From: Eupeodes corollae
Taxonomy: Eukaryota; Arthropoda; Insecta; Diptera; Syrphidae
NCBI RefSeq assembly: GCF_945859685.1
Contig: NC_079148.1
Coordinates: forward strand, 41,055,946-41,119,945
Length of the DNA: 64,000 nt
Direction: 5' to 3'
Under the pieces are notes generated by a model. It was not told the origin of the DNA, did no database searches, and worked only from the letters and a program-made list of their open reading frames with translations. Below are positions 22,200 through 35,419 of this stretch, one piece after another (position 1 is the first letter of the stretch; every line of letters starts with the position of its first letter). The position numbers and the translations under genes are program-made.

Positions 22200-22955
22200 T
22201 ATTTGTTCGCATTCCAAAAACAAAAAGAATATCTTTCCAAACTTTGAGATTATGGCTTCCAACTAATTTAAGCTTGTAAGAAATATTGTTTTCACCATTT
22301 GAACAAATTTTGAGAAAAATAAAATTAATAGTTTTTTTTACAAAAAATAAAAACCTAAACATAAAAAATTAATAAAAAATGGTAATAATTGATTTTCGAT
22401 TAAAATATCTTTTTAAAACCTTGAGATGTTGGCTTTAAAGTTTTTTTTACAAAAAATTAAAAACCTAACAAAAAAAACAAGACTTAAACTTGAAAAAATT
22501 TATTTTCGACTCAAATAGTTATTCAAAAATAAAAAAATATTGCCTTCAAACTTTTTTTATCTCGATTCAGTAGTTTTTTTTTTATAAAAATCCAACACTA
22601 AGTTTTTTCATTAAAAAAAAATCTACAAGAGATAGTACGCAACTTTGGTAAAAATTGATGTTCGGTTCTTCATATCTTTCAAATTAATTTTATTCATCCA
22701 ATTTGTAAAAATTTAAGAAATGCTTCTAAAATTGGTGAAAACTTGTTTTCGACTAAAAATCTATTTAACAAAGCTAAATTTTTAAACTAAACTATTTCTT
22801 TAAATGAAAAATACTGTTGGTAATTTTAAAATTTGTAGGAATAATTCAACTAACAACTTTCTTAACCCAACCCTACAAAATTTTAAGCAAGACAATTCGA
22901 CAGGCGTGATGGGAAGTTATCAGTGTGGGTCGCATCCCATCCTCTTTTTTCTGTT
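22200..22955 (+). repeat. Repeat A copy with 3' terminus
   Basis: Internal units followed by the conserved right end (AAGCAAGACAATTCGACAGG ... GGGTCGCATCCCATCCTC). The left end is missing. Several poly-T and poly-A expansions. Confidence 0.7.
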
Positions 22956-23013
22956 TTTTTTTTTGTTTAAGAAAGAGAAAACTTAACAGCAGTAAAAATA
23001 AAAATAAATAAAA

Positions 23014-23203
23014 ACAATCCGGTCAGAACTAGGGCCTATAGTGACTTACAACTCTCAAACTTTGTGTAAGTAATGTTTTAAAGACCTACAGTTTCAAGCC
23101 GATTCTAAACGGCTAGTTTGAGCACTCTTCATGACAAGAAATTATTTCGTAAAGAAATTTAGATGGCACAGGACCTTGGGTATGACGGTCCAACGTACTA
23201 CAA
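23014..23203 (-). repeat. SINE family copy with internal deletion
   Basis: The minus-strand tail of the SINE (AGAACTAGGGCCTA and GTGACTTACAACTCTCAAAC on the + strand) and middle block (CATGACAAGAAATTATT) are followed by a remnant of the tRNA-like head (GATGGCACAGGACC ... CCAACG). The part between middle and head is deleted. Confidence 0.65.
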
Positions 23204-23480
23204 AAAAAAAATCGAAAATTTGAATTTTCTAATAAACGAATACATTTTATTAAATTTCCTTTTATAATTTTTTTCTTAACGTGGCTTCTTTCAATAGAAA
23301 AAATATCTGTTTTTATTACTCCAGAAGGATCCCCCCTATAAAATTGTTTTTGTGTTTAAGTATTCACAAGAACTTATAAACCGATTTTAGTATTTTTTAT
23401 AAAATATGTAATTACTTTTTTATACGTTTTTTTTTTAGAACTTAGATTGCATTCAAATTTTTCTAAACAAACGTTCTTTG
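23204..23480. repeat. Repeat B copy (fragment)
   Basis: Shares ordered blocks with 50110-50900: GGCTTCTTT-AATA, then a TGTTTT.ATTACTCC / TTTTGCTCCGGAA block, then ACTTATAAACCGATTT. Divergent and short, so boundaries are approximate. Confidence 0.45.
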
Positions 23481-26249
23481 CAGGTAAATCTTATAACACA
23501 CAATCGTGCATTCATTGAATAAAGGGGATATGAATAGAATTCAAATTTTTGAAGTATTTAGTATTTTGAAATTTGCTATCAATTAAATTAAATTTTTAAG
23601 CATTAATAATAGTTTAGTAATACAAATGTAAGCTATTGTTTTGTATGAGTATAAATTCTGCTTTATACAAGCTTCAAAATAAAATAGACAAAAATAAATA
23701 TATTAAGTAAAAATGTATTTAATTCAAGATTCTAACTATAAGGTCTTAATATTAAAATTTGTTTGAGTGCATATCTTTAAAAATTGGTTGACATTGCAGC
23801 TTTGCCAATACTTCTAATCATCATACACATACAAATTCAGTATTCACATATACAAACACATAGACAAAAAAGTCTTTGTACAGCAGACTAATTTTATTTT
23901 TTTTTGAAAAAAAGTACTAGGAATAAATGAAAAAACCAAAGTAGTACATTAAAAAAAGTTAGTTTCCACCTTCACCTTTTCACCAAATTTAAACAAAATT
24001 GTGATTGTGATTTTCAATATATATCAATATCCATTATTTTGAAGGACTTTTTTTGTAATCAATATATCTTAATCTCTGGCAGCAATCTAAATGCGAACAA
24101 ATAATGCAATGTACGAGTATGGCTTATTTAACAATAAATTCCTTCAGAAGGACAATATCATATTCAACTCATGAAGTTTAATTTATTTTAATCAATTCAC
24201 TCAAGTTTAAAAATGATTTCTGGCTAATCTGGTCTGTAAAAGTAGACGACTAATCAAAAGTTCGTGATGGTTTATTAATGTTTTTGTCCTGAAAAAGATA
24301 TTCTATCAGTCTAGCCTTTAATGGAGACTCATAAATGTTATATTAAAATTGAAAACAAAATTCTAAATTAAAAATTAGTGCGATAAGTTCATGCATTTAC
24401 AAAATTGTTAAATTAATACCAAGTTTTCTATTAACATCCTTTATATAATAATCAAATATGCTACAGTCTTGTTAGTATTCTATTATTTAATTATATTACT
24501 AAAATCCTTTAATTCTGAAAAATAACATTGAAAAATCTAATCTCAAGCCCAACCACATCCGTGTATACGGTTTGTATCCATTTTATTTTTCATTCGAGAA
24601 TTAAGTAAGTTAGGAGGAGAAAAATTGTTTTGTAGTCTTCTTCAGTTTTAATTGTACAAAAATAAAGTAAAGAAGGTTGCCAGCCGGATGTCAGTTGCCC
24701 TTCTTTAAAATTTGAAGCACATACACACACAACACAAAGGACATAAAATGAAACATAAATAATTTTAATCCTGCATACTTAAGGTCCTTTGTTCACTTTG
24801 CTACTGTGTATTGTTGTACATATGTATACGTATGTTATACCTCACGTACTAAAAGATGTTTTTACTTAAAAATAACATACATGCATATAAAATACATTTT
24901 GTCCTTATACGTGAAATAAGCATCATCAGAGACTGAGTACAACAATTTTCTACATCAAAGAAAAAATAAACATTCCTTCATGATGTTTTTTTGTTCTATT
25001 GAAATTTAATTTAATACGATAAAATGAAAAGTAAAAAAAAAATCTAAAACAATGTTACTTTTGAGTAAATGTCTGCCTTGGCTGGCCTTAGGGATAAATC
25101 AGAAATTCATAAGCCAAGTTTGTACAAAGTTTTTCTTTGTTTTCTAAAGGCCCATCAAAAGAAACAAATTAGGATTATCACAAACAATAAGGACAAAGTT
25201 CATTAAAGACTTGCTGGCTTCTAAGCTAATAAGTTTAGAAAAGCTTTGTTTTTTTGTTTCAACTTATGAGTGGTTGAAAAACTATATGTTTATAGTTTAT
25301 AGTCTAGTCCAGATAACATCGCCTTGAAAGTTAGCAACCGAAGGGAACCGTAGAGCACTAATTTTGTACAAAGGGTTATGCCGGTTAATTGTTATTTCTT
25401 TCGTAGACACTTTGCACTTTTACAGAGACCATTGACAAGGCCGTGTGTTCACATATTCTTGAGTTGTAAGTGAAGAATTATAAATGTATGCAAAAAAGGG
25501 AACAAGACTTTCGTGATCTTAAGCTTCCCATTAAAAAGTTTCATTTTGGTATTTAAAAAAGAAATTGAAAATACTTTTAAAGTTAAATCAATAAAAAAAG
25601 GACCTCCACGGCAAATTTTTGCAATACCATATCTTTTTTATAAAATTTCGGGTAATCAATTCTCCATTTGTGGCTTTATGTCCCCGATAACCTTACTTAA
25701 TAGTGTTTTGGGTTGAATGTATTTCATTTTCATGGACCTTGGCACCAAATTAAAAAGGTTTGAATTCGCAAGATCTCGGTGACCGATTGTAATCACTTTT
25801 TCGAGAATAACAACGGACAGAAAACTTTTCTGCCAAAATTGCAGTTGTTTCATTTTTTGTTGTAAATTAAATTATTAAAACAGCATTAATTATTACACGG
25901 TAGCTCATTCCATTCATCAAAACACTTGCACCAGTCTAATTTTCAAATTAGTAATGCACCACCCGTCTAGAATCGTAAACCAAACAGTGTCATGTTGTCA
26001 AGATGAAGAGATTTTTCAAAAAGCATTTTTGATTTTTTTGGCGTGGCAAAATCGCATCTTCACCTCCTCGAGGTGCCCACTGGATACCCAACTAACGACG
26101 AGAGTTGGATCCATTGGATCCATGAGCTGAGTCACCTGAGTTATCTTTTCAGGAACTAGGAGCAAAAGAAAAGAAATACCGCTCTGAATGCACCAGCTCA
26201 CGATTAAATCCAAGAGCGTCTGACACATATTGTGCGGCACACTGGTCAG
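23481..26249. other. Long non-coding stretch
   Basis: About 2.8 kb without a supported gene. Small open frames on both strands around 25513-25853 show no recognisable motif. 26000-26249 may be the 5' untranslated end of the LINE that follows. Confidence 0.4.
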
Positions 26250-28960
26250 CGTCTGTACCCTGTGGGGCGGCTGAATATAAACTATGGATAGAAGTAACTG
26301 ACCTATTTAAAGAACGAACACTAAGTTAACAAAATTATGGCAATGAACAAAACAACTAGATTAAATACCCCAGGTGCCACTCCAGTGAAACTGGCCAATC
26401 CACTCTCTTACGAGTTGTTCCGCAGTGCAAACGTTGATAAGCTTTTGGTCATACCCAAAAATACTGCAACCGAGAGTTTGCTTGTGTAAAGTTCGAAGGA
26501 AAACATGCGAAATGTGTGAACTGCAAGGGTAATCACCCGGAAAGCTATAGAGGCTGCCCAGTTGCCAAAAAATTCCAAGAGTTCAGAAGAAAAAATACAT
26601 CTGCTAGAGACAACCCCAGAAACACAGTAAATACCGATTTAACTGCTGAAAACAATACTAAGAAGGAACCGCCTAAAAAGGCTGTTCAAAGTAAAAGCGA
26701 TGAAAAGAAAGCCTATTCTCAGATTGTTAATAATGTGCGGAAGAATGAAGAGACTTTCATAAAAGAAATGCTACAACTTATTCTTAAAAGAATTGATAAA
26801 CAGGACTTGAATATCAAACTGCTTAGCGAAAAAGTTGCTCTTAAAAAACAATGATGGACAGAACACTTGAAATCGCTACATGGAATGCAAACGGTCTTAT
26901 ACAACATTCATCCGAATTAAAAATCTTTTTAGATCTAGAACATATCGATATTTGCTTGGTGTCCAAAACTCATTTCTCCAATGGGCAAAGTCTAGATAAT
27001 GTAATAAGAAACTATTCATGTTACCACGCTCCACATCCAGCTGACAAGGCAAGAGGTGGATCGGCGATTCTTATAAAAGGAAGCTTAAAACACTATGAAG
27101 TAGCCAAGTTTACTAGTGAAAATAAGCAAGTAACAACTATTAGTATTGGTATGAAAAAGAAAAAGTTTAAGATAGCAGCTATATACTGCCTACCAAGGCG
27201 CTCCCCGACAGAAGATGACTATACAGATCAATTTAATCTTCTTGGGCATAACATTCTTGTTGGTGGAGACTTCAATGCGAAACACACCCATTGGGGTTCA
27301 AGACTTATATCAACAAAAGGCAAAAGACTTTTCCAAGCAGGTCGTAAATAGAATTGCGAATTCTATTCCTCCAGGTCGCCAACTTACTCCAATACTAACA
27401 AAATACCAGACGTTATTGACTTTTTAGTAGCTAAAGGAATCAAACGAAATCACATTAGTGTCGAAGGTAATTATGACCTGTCATCAGATCATACTCAAGT
27501 GATTCTATCACTAAGTGAATCGGAAGTACTAGAAACAAGTAATCCAAAGCTTGTAAATAAGAAAACAAACTGGAATGATTTTAGAGAAAGGCTTTTAAGT
27601 ATTATAAATTTAAGATCTAAAATGGATACAATCGAGGAAATTGACCATGAAGTGGAACAATTTATTGCTGATGTGCAACAGGCCGCTGAAGAAAATACTC
27701 CAACATTTTCTAATAGAAGATAAAATGAAATAAAATATCCTTTAGAGATAAGAGAGTTGATAATAGAGAAAAGAAGAGCTCGAAGAAAATGGCAAAATAC
27801 TAGATTTGCAGATGATAAAACAACATTTAACCGTATAAGCAACAATCTTAAAAAAAAACAAATTTACAAATTCAAAAATGATTCACTCAGTACATTCCTA
27901 AGGAATTTAACGACTGATGCTTCAACCGATTTTTCGCAATGGAAAGCAGCCACCATTGGAAAATTGCTGAAGTAATTGTCATACCAAAGCAAGGTAAACC
28001 ACCAACAGAAGTGACGGATTACAGACCAATATCCAATTATAGCAAAAGTTTTTGAAAAACTGCTTCTAAAGAGACTTAGCAAAATCATAGAAGAAAGAAG
28101 GTTAATCCCAAACCATTAGTTTGGCTTTAGAAATAAACATTCCACGATAGACCAAGTTCATAGAATATCGGATGTAATAGAAAAAGCATAAGAAGAAAAA
28201 CAAGTATGTTCAGCTATTTTTTTAGACGTTTCTCAAGCCTTTGACAAGGTTTGGCATGAGAGACTTGAGTACAAACTGCAAAGGAATCTTCCCAGGCAGT
28301 ACTTTGAGATATTAAAATCGTACATCTCAGACCGCTTGTTTAGAGTAAGGTACGATCAAGAGTACTCGGAATTAAAGAAAATAGAAGAAAGTGTACCACA
28401 AGGAAGTGTCCTAGGTCCTACCCTGTATTTACTATACACAAGGGATATTCCAGTTCTTAATCACACCATAATGGCTACTTTTGCAGATGATACCGAAAAA
28501 TGGCGTATCAAACTTAATGAAACAAAATCTTCACGTTTAAACTTTACAAATAAAAAGATAAACAATATTCCAATAATCATTAATAATCAAGCTGTACCTT
28601 ACGCCAATACGGCCAAATACTTTGGAATGACTTTGGATGCAAAGCTTAAGTGAAAAGAGCATATCAAAAATAAAAGAGAAGAACTAAACTTGAAATATAG
28701 AAAAATGTACTGGTTGCTTGGTAACAACTCTGATTTATCAATCCAAAACAAAATAATGCTGTATAATCAAGAACTAAAGCCTGTTTGGACCTGTTTGGGG
28801 CTGTACAAAGAAAACAAATACCGAAATCATCCAAAAATTCCAAAACAAAGTCCTTCGTGGATTAGTCAATGCACCTTGGTACATAAGAAATACCGATCTA
28901 CATCGTGACTTACAAAGAGAAATGGTAACAGAAGTTGTTTAAAAAATACGCTGTATCACA
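26250..28960 (+). mobile_element. Jockey-like LINE with ORF1 zinc knuckles and ORF2, decayed
   Basis: ORF1 remnant: CVKFEGKHAKCVNC and CKGNHPESYRGCPV (about 26490-26560), Gag-type zinc knuckles. ORF2 begins at 26851: ATWNANGLIQHSSELKIFL, DICLVSKTHF, GGSAILIKG, GGDFNAKHTHWGS. In RT: DYRPISNY (about 28017), LDVSQAFDKVWHERL (about 28224-28265), VPQGSVLGPTLY, FADDTE (about 28480). Then comes an abrupt join to the thumb (NETKSSRLNF), so sequence just after the ADD box is deleted. The 5' linker also joins prematurely to RT near 27900. It ends at about 28960 against repeat A. Inactive. Confidence 0.88.
26851..27351 (+). pseudogene. LINE ORF2 endonuclease segment
   Basis: 166 open codons of the jockey-like LINE, starting at a Met two residues before the TLEIATWNANG motif. 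It contains the endonuclease Asn motif (WNANG), a changed Glu motif (VSKTHF, where SETH is usual, so the metal-binding Glu reads Lys) and GGDFNAKH with the Asp/Asn pair. A frameshift near 27345 puts the SDH motif (about 27484, SSDHTQV) in another frame. Confidence 0.75.
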
Positions 28961-29560
28961 CAACCGGAGAAATATTGTTTTTAACATACGGTACAATTTT
29001 GACAAAAAAAACCTAAAAAAACAATACTAATACTTGGTAAAATTTTACTTTCTACCCAAATATCTTTCCAAAGTTCAAAAATACTGGTTTCTAAATATTT
29101 TTATCTCACAGAAAATATTGTTTTCGGCATTCAGTACATTTTTTTAAACCCAAAACCCAAACAGTCAGTTTTGTTCATATGACATTAAAATCTACAAAAA
29201 ATAGGTCCAAATTGATGTTCATTTTTCGATAGCTCGTGAATTAAAGAAGATATTGACTTCAAACTAATTTCATTCATAAAATTGTTTTTTTTTTTTAATT
29301 TTAAATAAGAAATGACAACTATTAAGAAATTGTACTTAAATCGGTAAAAATTTTCAAAAATTTGTTTTGGACTAAAAATCTCGTTTACAAAAATAGATAT
29401 TGAGATGAAACTATTTCATCATATGAAAATTATTGTTGGCAATTAAATTTTTTTAAACATTTTTTAACGGAAACACAAAACCTAAGAACCTTTCAAACAA
29501 TACAAATCGACAGACGGTATGGGAAGAAATCAGTGGGGGTCACATCCAAGACTCTTTTTA
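28961..29560 (+). repeat. Repeat A copy with degenerate 3' terminus
   Basis: Internal units followed by a worn right end (ACAAATCGACAGACGG ... GGGGGTCACATCCAAGACTC). It abuts, and probably truncates, the preceding LINE. Confidence 0.65.
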
Positions 29561-30879
29561 TTTTAGTAATTGACTTGTTAATGTCGAAAAATGACAGCTG
29601 CCAAAATATTGGGCCATCCAAAATGAAACCTTTGACTTGAAAATCCCTTATTTATTTTTTGGAATACTTTTAGAATACTTTTAACAGAAAAAGTGCTTCA
29701 CTTAAGATGTAAATATAGCTTCTTATAAGCATCTTTTCTTGTACACTTCTTTACATATTTTCAAAAACTATCTTACGATGAAATAGCCCGAAGCCTTTTT
29801 AATTAACCACCAAAAATTCTTCTATCTCTAGTTTGAGGGATAAATTAATTTAAATTCTACTTGGCTCAAAACTATTTTATTAAGTTTACATAAATTCGTA
29901 ATCTCATAGTAAATGACTTCATATCTATGTACATTTGTATATCTATGACTAGACGTCTGTACCTACATAAACTTTATAGGTCTAAAATCAAGAACTTGTG
30001 TGTTTTGTTTATCCTTTGGGCAATAATTTCCTATGTATAAAATAATTTTCTCGAAAATTGCTTTTGAAATAAAAAAAAATGAAAATGTTTTGCAGAACGC
30101 AATATTTGAAAATTTTCGAGGAATTATTATTATCTCCTTGTCACATTCCTCAACCAGCCAGCCAGTAGCGTCAGCGCTACCATCGCATAACATCGTATAC
30201 TACACAAAATAAGTTAGAATTTTCGACTTCTGTCCATGGTAGAGTAGAGGTACTCGACTTTTATATATATGGATATGAGGTTAAGTTATGGATCTACGTT
30301 AGCTGTTATTTAATTATAAATATTCGCGGTGTGTTAGGTTGGTTGGTTTCATTCCTGTATGATAAAACAAAACGAAAATAAAAGAGCTGGAAGCTACCGA
30401 CAAATATTCATAGCTAAAACATCCTCTTTTAAGTTTGAGTCTGTTGATTTTTCAATAAAAAGGAATGTTTTCGGCAAATTATAATGGTTGCAGAACGATA
30501 TTTGCATTTTTTGTTTGTTAAATTCAAAAATGCGGCTTTGAAGTCCTTGAACTATATTTTCGGTTTCGATTTTATGTTGGGTCATTATTATTTCAAAACT
30601 AACTGATTTTTGGAATTCTCAAGTTTTCAGCGTAGCTATACATTTAATTTGTATTGCAAAAACCTTATTTTCTAATCTTAATATATCACCAAGTTTTTTA
30701 AATTAAACTTTCAAAACTATGAACAAGTAGGAATTAATAAAAAATAATGAGATACTATTTGGGGTCTGGTTGTGGAATGATGTTTAAATTGGCCTTAAAA
30801 ATGTTATTGATTTGCTTTGGCATCATGGTCTTATATACAAACTCATTCATTTGAACTTTCCGAATTGGCTCATTAAGCT
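29561..30879. other. Non-coding stretch
   Basis: About 1.3 kb, AT-rich. A slightly GC-richer piece at 30140-30200 is not recognisable. No supported gene. Confidence 0.4.
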
Positions 30880-31570
30880 CGTTTTAGTTTTTTTTTAACG
30901 AAGAGATGTTGATCTCGACACACAGATTTTTTCTTCAGGTGTTCCTCAAAGAACGATGGCTGATGGCTGATGGCTAGCGACGCTCTACTAACCTTAGCTT
31001 TAACAAAAATTGAGCGTATGCTTCCGCTTGCAGAAATTTATTTAAAAAAATGAAGATTGAAAATCAATTCATGCAAATGTGGACTGACTTGTTTTAGAAA
31101 CGCCAGTGGTAAAGATTATTATATAGTGGTGAAAGGGAGAAAAACGTTAAACCTAGAATTCTCTTACGATCGGTAAAAAGGGAATTAGAAAACGTTTTCA
31201 AAACCGATTTATATTTTTAATAAAGACGATAGGGCAGTTCTAAAAGTGATAATGAGTCATTAAAAAACTTTATTGAATTCGAAATCTATGTAAGAAAAAC
31301 TAACATTTAGATGTTTAAGACGATTATTAGAACGATCCTAACATACGGTTTTTGTACTTGGTTTACAATTTCACCTATGGTGCATCAAGAGAATTGGAGA
31401 TATTTTTGAAAGGAAAGTTTTGAGATTTTACTGTGGAGTGATTAAAAAGTCAGATACGAAGTGGTTTCTAAAAAAAATGTATACGAAGCAACACAGGTTA
31501 CACCATTAATCAAGTACCAAATAGATTTAGTCCTTGATGGACTTAAATGCAAACAACAATTTAGTTGATT
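30880..31570 (+). mobile_element. Decayed LINE relic (RT palm and thumb scraps)
   Basis: FSSGVPQRT (about 30932-30960) matches the SGVPQGT motif of LINE RTs. A second piece reads TKIERMLPLAEIYFKKMKI (about 30996-31055). A third reads FKTIIRTILTYGFCTWFTI (about 31313-31370), the conserved thumb block. A fourth reads YEATQVTPLIKYQIDL (about 31483-31530). Frames shift repeatedly and the ADD box is lost. Distinct from its neighbour at 31900. Confidence 0.6.
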
Positions 31571-31692
31571 AATATTATTTATTACTATTTAATATTCTTA
31601 ATGTCATTCCATTTGACCTATTAAGCCCAGATACAAACTTTAAAGTTCCGTTTAGTGAAAGAATTTCATGTTTTAACTATAAAATATATTGC

Positions 31693-31897
31693 GTGGCGCA
31701 ACTTTCCGTTGAGAACTAGGGCCTAGTGACTTACAACTCTCAACCATTCCTGTGTGCGAGTACTGTTGTCAGGGAGGGCACCTACAATTTTAGAAAGCAC
31801 TTTTCATGAAAAGAATTACTCTTTGAGCATTTATCAATTCCTCTCAAAAGGCAGTACTTGTGGAAAAACTTAGATGATACAAGCAGGAATCTGACTC
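31693..31897 (-). repeat. SINE family copy
   Basis: Reading the + strand: GTGGCGCAACTTTCCGTTGA, then CTAGTGACTTACAACTCTCA, then CATGAAAAGAATTACTCTT, then the head remnant GATACAAGCAGGAATCTGAC. This is the SINE in minus orientation from tail to B-box region, next to a LINE start. Confidence 0.65.
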
Positions 31898-33708
31898 ATT
31901 CAAAAGACCAATAATATTCCCTCTTTTTAAGAAAGGAAATCCCAAGGATGTAGCCAACTACCGTGGTCTGTGTTTATGGACACTATATAATAAGCTGTTC
32001 ACAACTGTTCTTCTGAATAGACTAAGTCAATGGGTCAAAGCAAATCATATTTTAAACGAATTCAAAGCTGCATACAGAGAAAACTACTTAAAAAACGGAC
32101 CAAATCTTCAATCTCTCCTGCCTTATAAGCCTTCAGCTTAACCGGAAAAAATAAACTGTATGCGTTTTTCATAGTTTTGAAAGCTACGTTCGACAATATT
32201 AACAGAAACGCCTTGTTCTACAAACTGACACAGCTAGGTATATCTACAAAATTGGTATTGATTCTTAAAGCACTCTATACCAACAACACTGCTACAGTAT
32301 GGAACGGCACTCATATCAGTGACTTCTTCCCTATTAATCAAGGTGTGAAACAAGGTTGTGTTCTAAGCGCTCTGCTATTTATCTTGTTCTTAAACGATCT
32401 TCATTCTGATTTGCCGTGTGGAGTTACTATGGAAGGAGTATCGGTAAAAGCTAAACGACATAGTGCTACTCTCAGATAATCTTGCTTACTTACAGATAAT
32501 GACAAAACGCTTTGCAAATTATTGTTCCAAATGGCAGCTGCAAAATCAGAAATAGTTATTTTTCGAAATGGTGGACGTCGAGCAGGTGAAGAAAAATGGA
32601 AGTATAACGACACCGAGATCAAAATATCTAACAATTTCAAGTACCTAGGAGTAAATCTCTCATAAAATATGTCGGGGACGGGTCATCTTACGAAAAGGCT
32701 AGTAATGTCTAATCATTCAATTAATGCTACTTGGTCAAACTTTATCAGAAATAAGAACATACAACACTCAGATAAATTCAAAATATACGAAGCTGCTTCA
32801 AAATCTATAATGAATTACTGTGTCCAAGTTTGGGGATATTCGGAGAATGACGAAGTTGAAAAGTTGCAAAGGTTTTTCATTAAAAGATGCTCCCCCTTCC
32901 TAATAACACGCCAAACTATGTTCTCAATGTTGTTGGTCTAAGAAAAGCTTATATTACGACACTAAAACTCCACTTTAAATACATCCAAAGGGTAAGCACG
33001 CTCCCTGAAAACAGACTGCCAAGAAGACTTATGGTTATCATCGTGAGAAAAAAGATCTACTGGGCTGACAAATAGTCAGAACTCTTAACGATCTGAACAT
33101 TTAGTTTGACTGGAACACTAAGTCCGAATGGAAGGCACTGCACGCAGAAACTTGCGAAACCTTTTTGAAAGGAATTGGTCGGAACACACTAATAGAGCTC
33201 TACAATCACGATTCCATGATGAATATTGCAACTTGAACTATGCTGAGGTACCAAACTATTTCAATTGTAGAAACTCACGTGAAATGATAAGTATGGTATT
33301 AAAGTCCAGGTGTGGATTGCTCAACCTCAATGCACGAGCATTTAAAAATAATCCGAATGGAATTTGTACGATCTTCAACCTTGACGCTACTGAAAATACG
33401 TATCAGTGTGTCCTTGTTTCCGAACTTACAGAAAAAGATTCCTTGGAAGTGAAATCAGTCCTAGAAATTCTTATTATTATTATTATTTAAAAAATTCTCT
33501 AAGGTATAGAAAACTAATAATTAATGAATATTCTTAAAAAAGACACCAATCCAACGTTGAACTTACTTAAGTAAACAATTTAACCTGACAGGCAACATAA
33601 TATGTTTTTGTCATTCATTTAATTTATATTATTACGAAAACCATGAAATTGTTAATATTCAGAAAATACAATTTTTTATCTATCTATCTATCTTTCTATC
33701 TACAAGCA
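31898..33708 (+). mobile_element. LINE relic, same family as 14824-17480, (TATC)n tail
   Basis: Order: FPLFKKGNPKDVANYRGLCL (about 31917-31975), KATFDNINRNALFYKL (32177 onward), NQGVKQGCVLSALLFILF (about 32335-32385). The ADD box is destroyed: sequence equivalent to LYADD is missing and the frame shifts at about 32450. Then FKYLGVNLS, ENDEVEKLQRFFIKR and LPNNTPNYVLNV match the LINE on the minus strand at 14.8-17.5 kb in the same order. The 3' end carries TATC repeats (about 33677-33700), as in that copy. Several frameshifts, inactive. Confidence 0.82.
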
Positions 33709-33750
33709 GGAATCGAACCCAAGACCTCTGGCACGACAGTCCTACACGCT
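33701..33750 (-). repeat. tRNA-like SINE head fragment
   Basis: On the minus strand a B-box-like GGTTCGATTCC (33710-33720) and CTGTCGTGCCAGAGGTC match the SINE head at the right edge of the window. It joins the TATC repeat directly. Confidence 0.5.
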
Positions 33751-33839
33751 TTTTTTTAAATTCATTTTTATAATTTCTATCTTAAAACTATTTTAAAGCT
33801 GGACAAAATTTCAAAAAACTAGCCTAATTTACCATAACT

Positions 33840-33990
33840 TAGAACTAACTTACTGGTCTCATCATCCAACGGGTACTACTAAAGAAAGGCCATTACATCC
33901 ACAAAAAGTTACTGTTTGGTGCACACTTTAATCTGGAAGTGTGATGACCTTCCGTCTTCGAAAACAACGATGGAACGACTGTCATCTGAA
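33840..33990 (+). pseudogene. Mariner/Tc1-like transposase fragment
   Basis: One frame reads KERPLHPQKVTVWCTL (about 33875-33925), the block before the second catalytic Asp region in insect mariner-like transposases. A scrap like W..HPTGTT precedes it. It is followed at once by a stop and degraded sequence. Too short for family assignment. Confidence 0.5.
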
Positions 33991-34902
33991 ATATCATGAA
34001 AAAAAAATATTTAATATGTGTTTTATTTATGTTTGTTTTTGAAACCGTATAATGGATAACCCTGTATTTATAGGAAATACCTATGCAAAGTACTCGTATA
34101 TATATACTTCAGTTGATTTTAAATAAGGGCTAAATAAAATCTTAAATAAATAAAAAACAAATGCGTGCAAAGTACAAGAAAAATGAACAAAAGGATATCC
34201 TTCACCTTCAAAATGTAAATAAAAACACACAAATACTTTCTTTGTAAAAAAATCCTTTCATTGAAATCATCTTGTAGCAATTTCATTTCCTGTGGAAAAC
34301 AAAATAAAAAACAAAATTTAAATTACAAGTCGATATTGGACAGTGAAATTCCAAATAACACAACAACAAAAAAAACGTCCATTATATTCAAAGTAATTTA
34401 TGAACCGAGTTGATTTTTACTCCCTTTCGAACTCTTGTTTTCATTTTATCTTTATAAAAGAAAACTTAACTACACTTTATAGTGAATGGAATTCATTGAT
34501 TTTTGTTTTATCGGAAAGATGAACTCAAGATTTTCAATTCATATCGATTTTATACAGTTTCACGAGTATCTTTAAAATGATGAAAAAAGTAATAATAACT
34601 TCTGAACTGCAATCCTTCACATAATTGAGATTTTGTTTGTGAAATTCATTGACGGGGATATGAGTATATTTATTGTTAGATATTTTATCTTAAAGATGGA
34701 AGAGAATTACTCGTACTTGTCACCATTTTTGGTCCGCGATGGACTCCTAAATTACTTAAACGATTTTAATAAAATTTGTTAACATTGTGGAGTCTGATCC
34801 AACTTGGAAAATAGGGTAGCTTGCATCTCATTGCAAATTATTTGTCTATTATTTGACAATCACAATTACATATCTGTTAGCTTCAAACGATTCTAACAGA
34901 TG
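33991..34902. other. Non-coding stretch left of the Transib element
   Basis: About 0.9 kb, AT-rich, no recognised feature. The last five bases (34898-34902, AGATG) are the left copy of the Transib target duplication. Confidence 0.5.
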
Positions 34903-34936
34903 CACACAGGTACATTTTCCCAAATTCATGGCCAAA
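34903..34936 (+). repeat. Transib left terminal inverted repeat
   Basis: Starts CACACAGG. The first bases resemble the CACAGTG recombination-signal heptamer only partly. Pairs with 37506-37539. Confidence 0.85.
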
Positions 34937-35419
34937 ACTACACAAAATTTTTGTCGATTTGTTGTTTTTTTTTTAATGCCAATTTGTTTACAAATACCAT
35001 GAGCTTTGAACCTCATTAACCATGCGATGCAAATTGTAACTGTTTAATCAGTAGATGCTTTCAAAGTAGAAACTTTTAATCAACGAGTGCAGTATCAAGT
35101 TTGGTTTCTTATAAGAAGTAGTTTGCTTTGTTTTTTATTTAATTTTTTTTTGGCGATTTTCAAAATAAATTAACATGGGTTCTGTTGCTAGTGGTATGTT
35201 AAAAAAAGATAATGACACTTTTTTGCAATATTTTAAGTCCAAAGCAAATTTTCAAGCGTTAAGAAATAGTTAAATGTGTCCTTTTTGGTAAACAATCCTA
35301 AAACATTGCGGGTTTTTGCGACTTTTTAAAATATTGTCTTTAAAAGATGTGGGGGACGGGGATTTTTTTAAATTTTCTTTTTCTTTTTTGACACAGGATC
35401 TTTCAAGAAATAAGCTTTC

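Noticed and set aside
25513..25853. Overlapping open frames on both strands
   Set aside because: No recognisable motif and mutually overlapping; likely chance.
33701..33750. Possible tRNA gene
   Set aside because: Only a B-box half and no acceptor-stem closure. It matches the SINE head instead.
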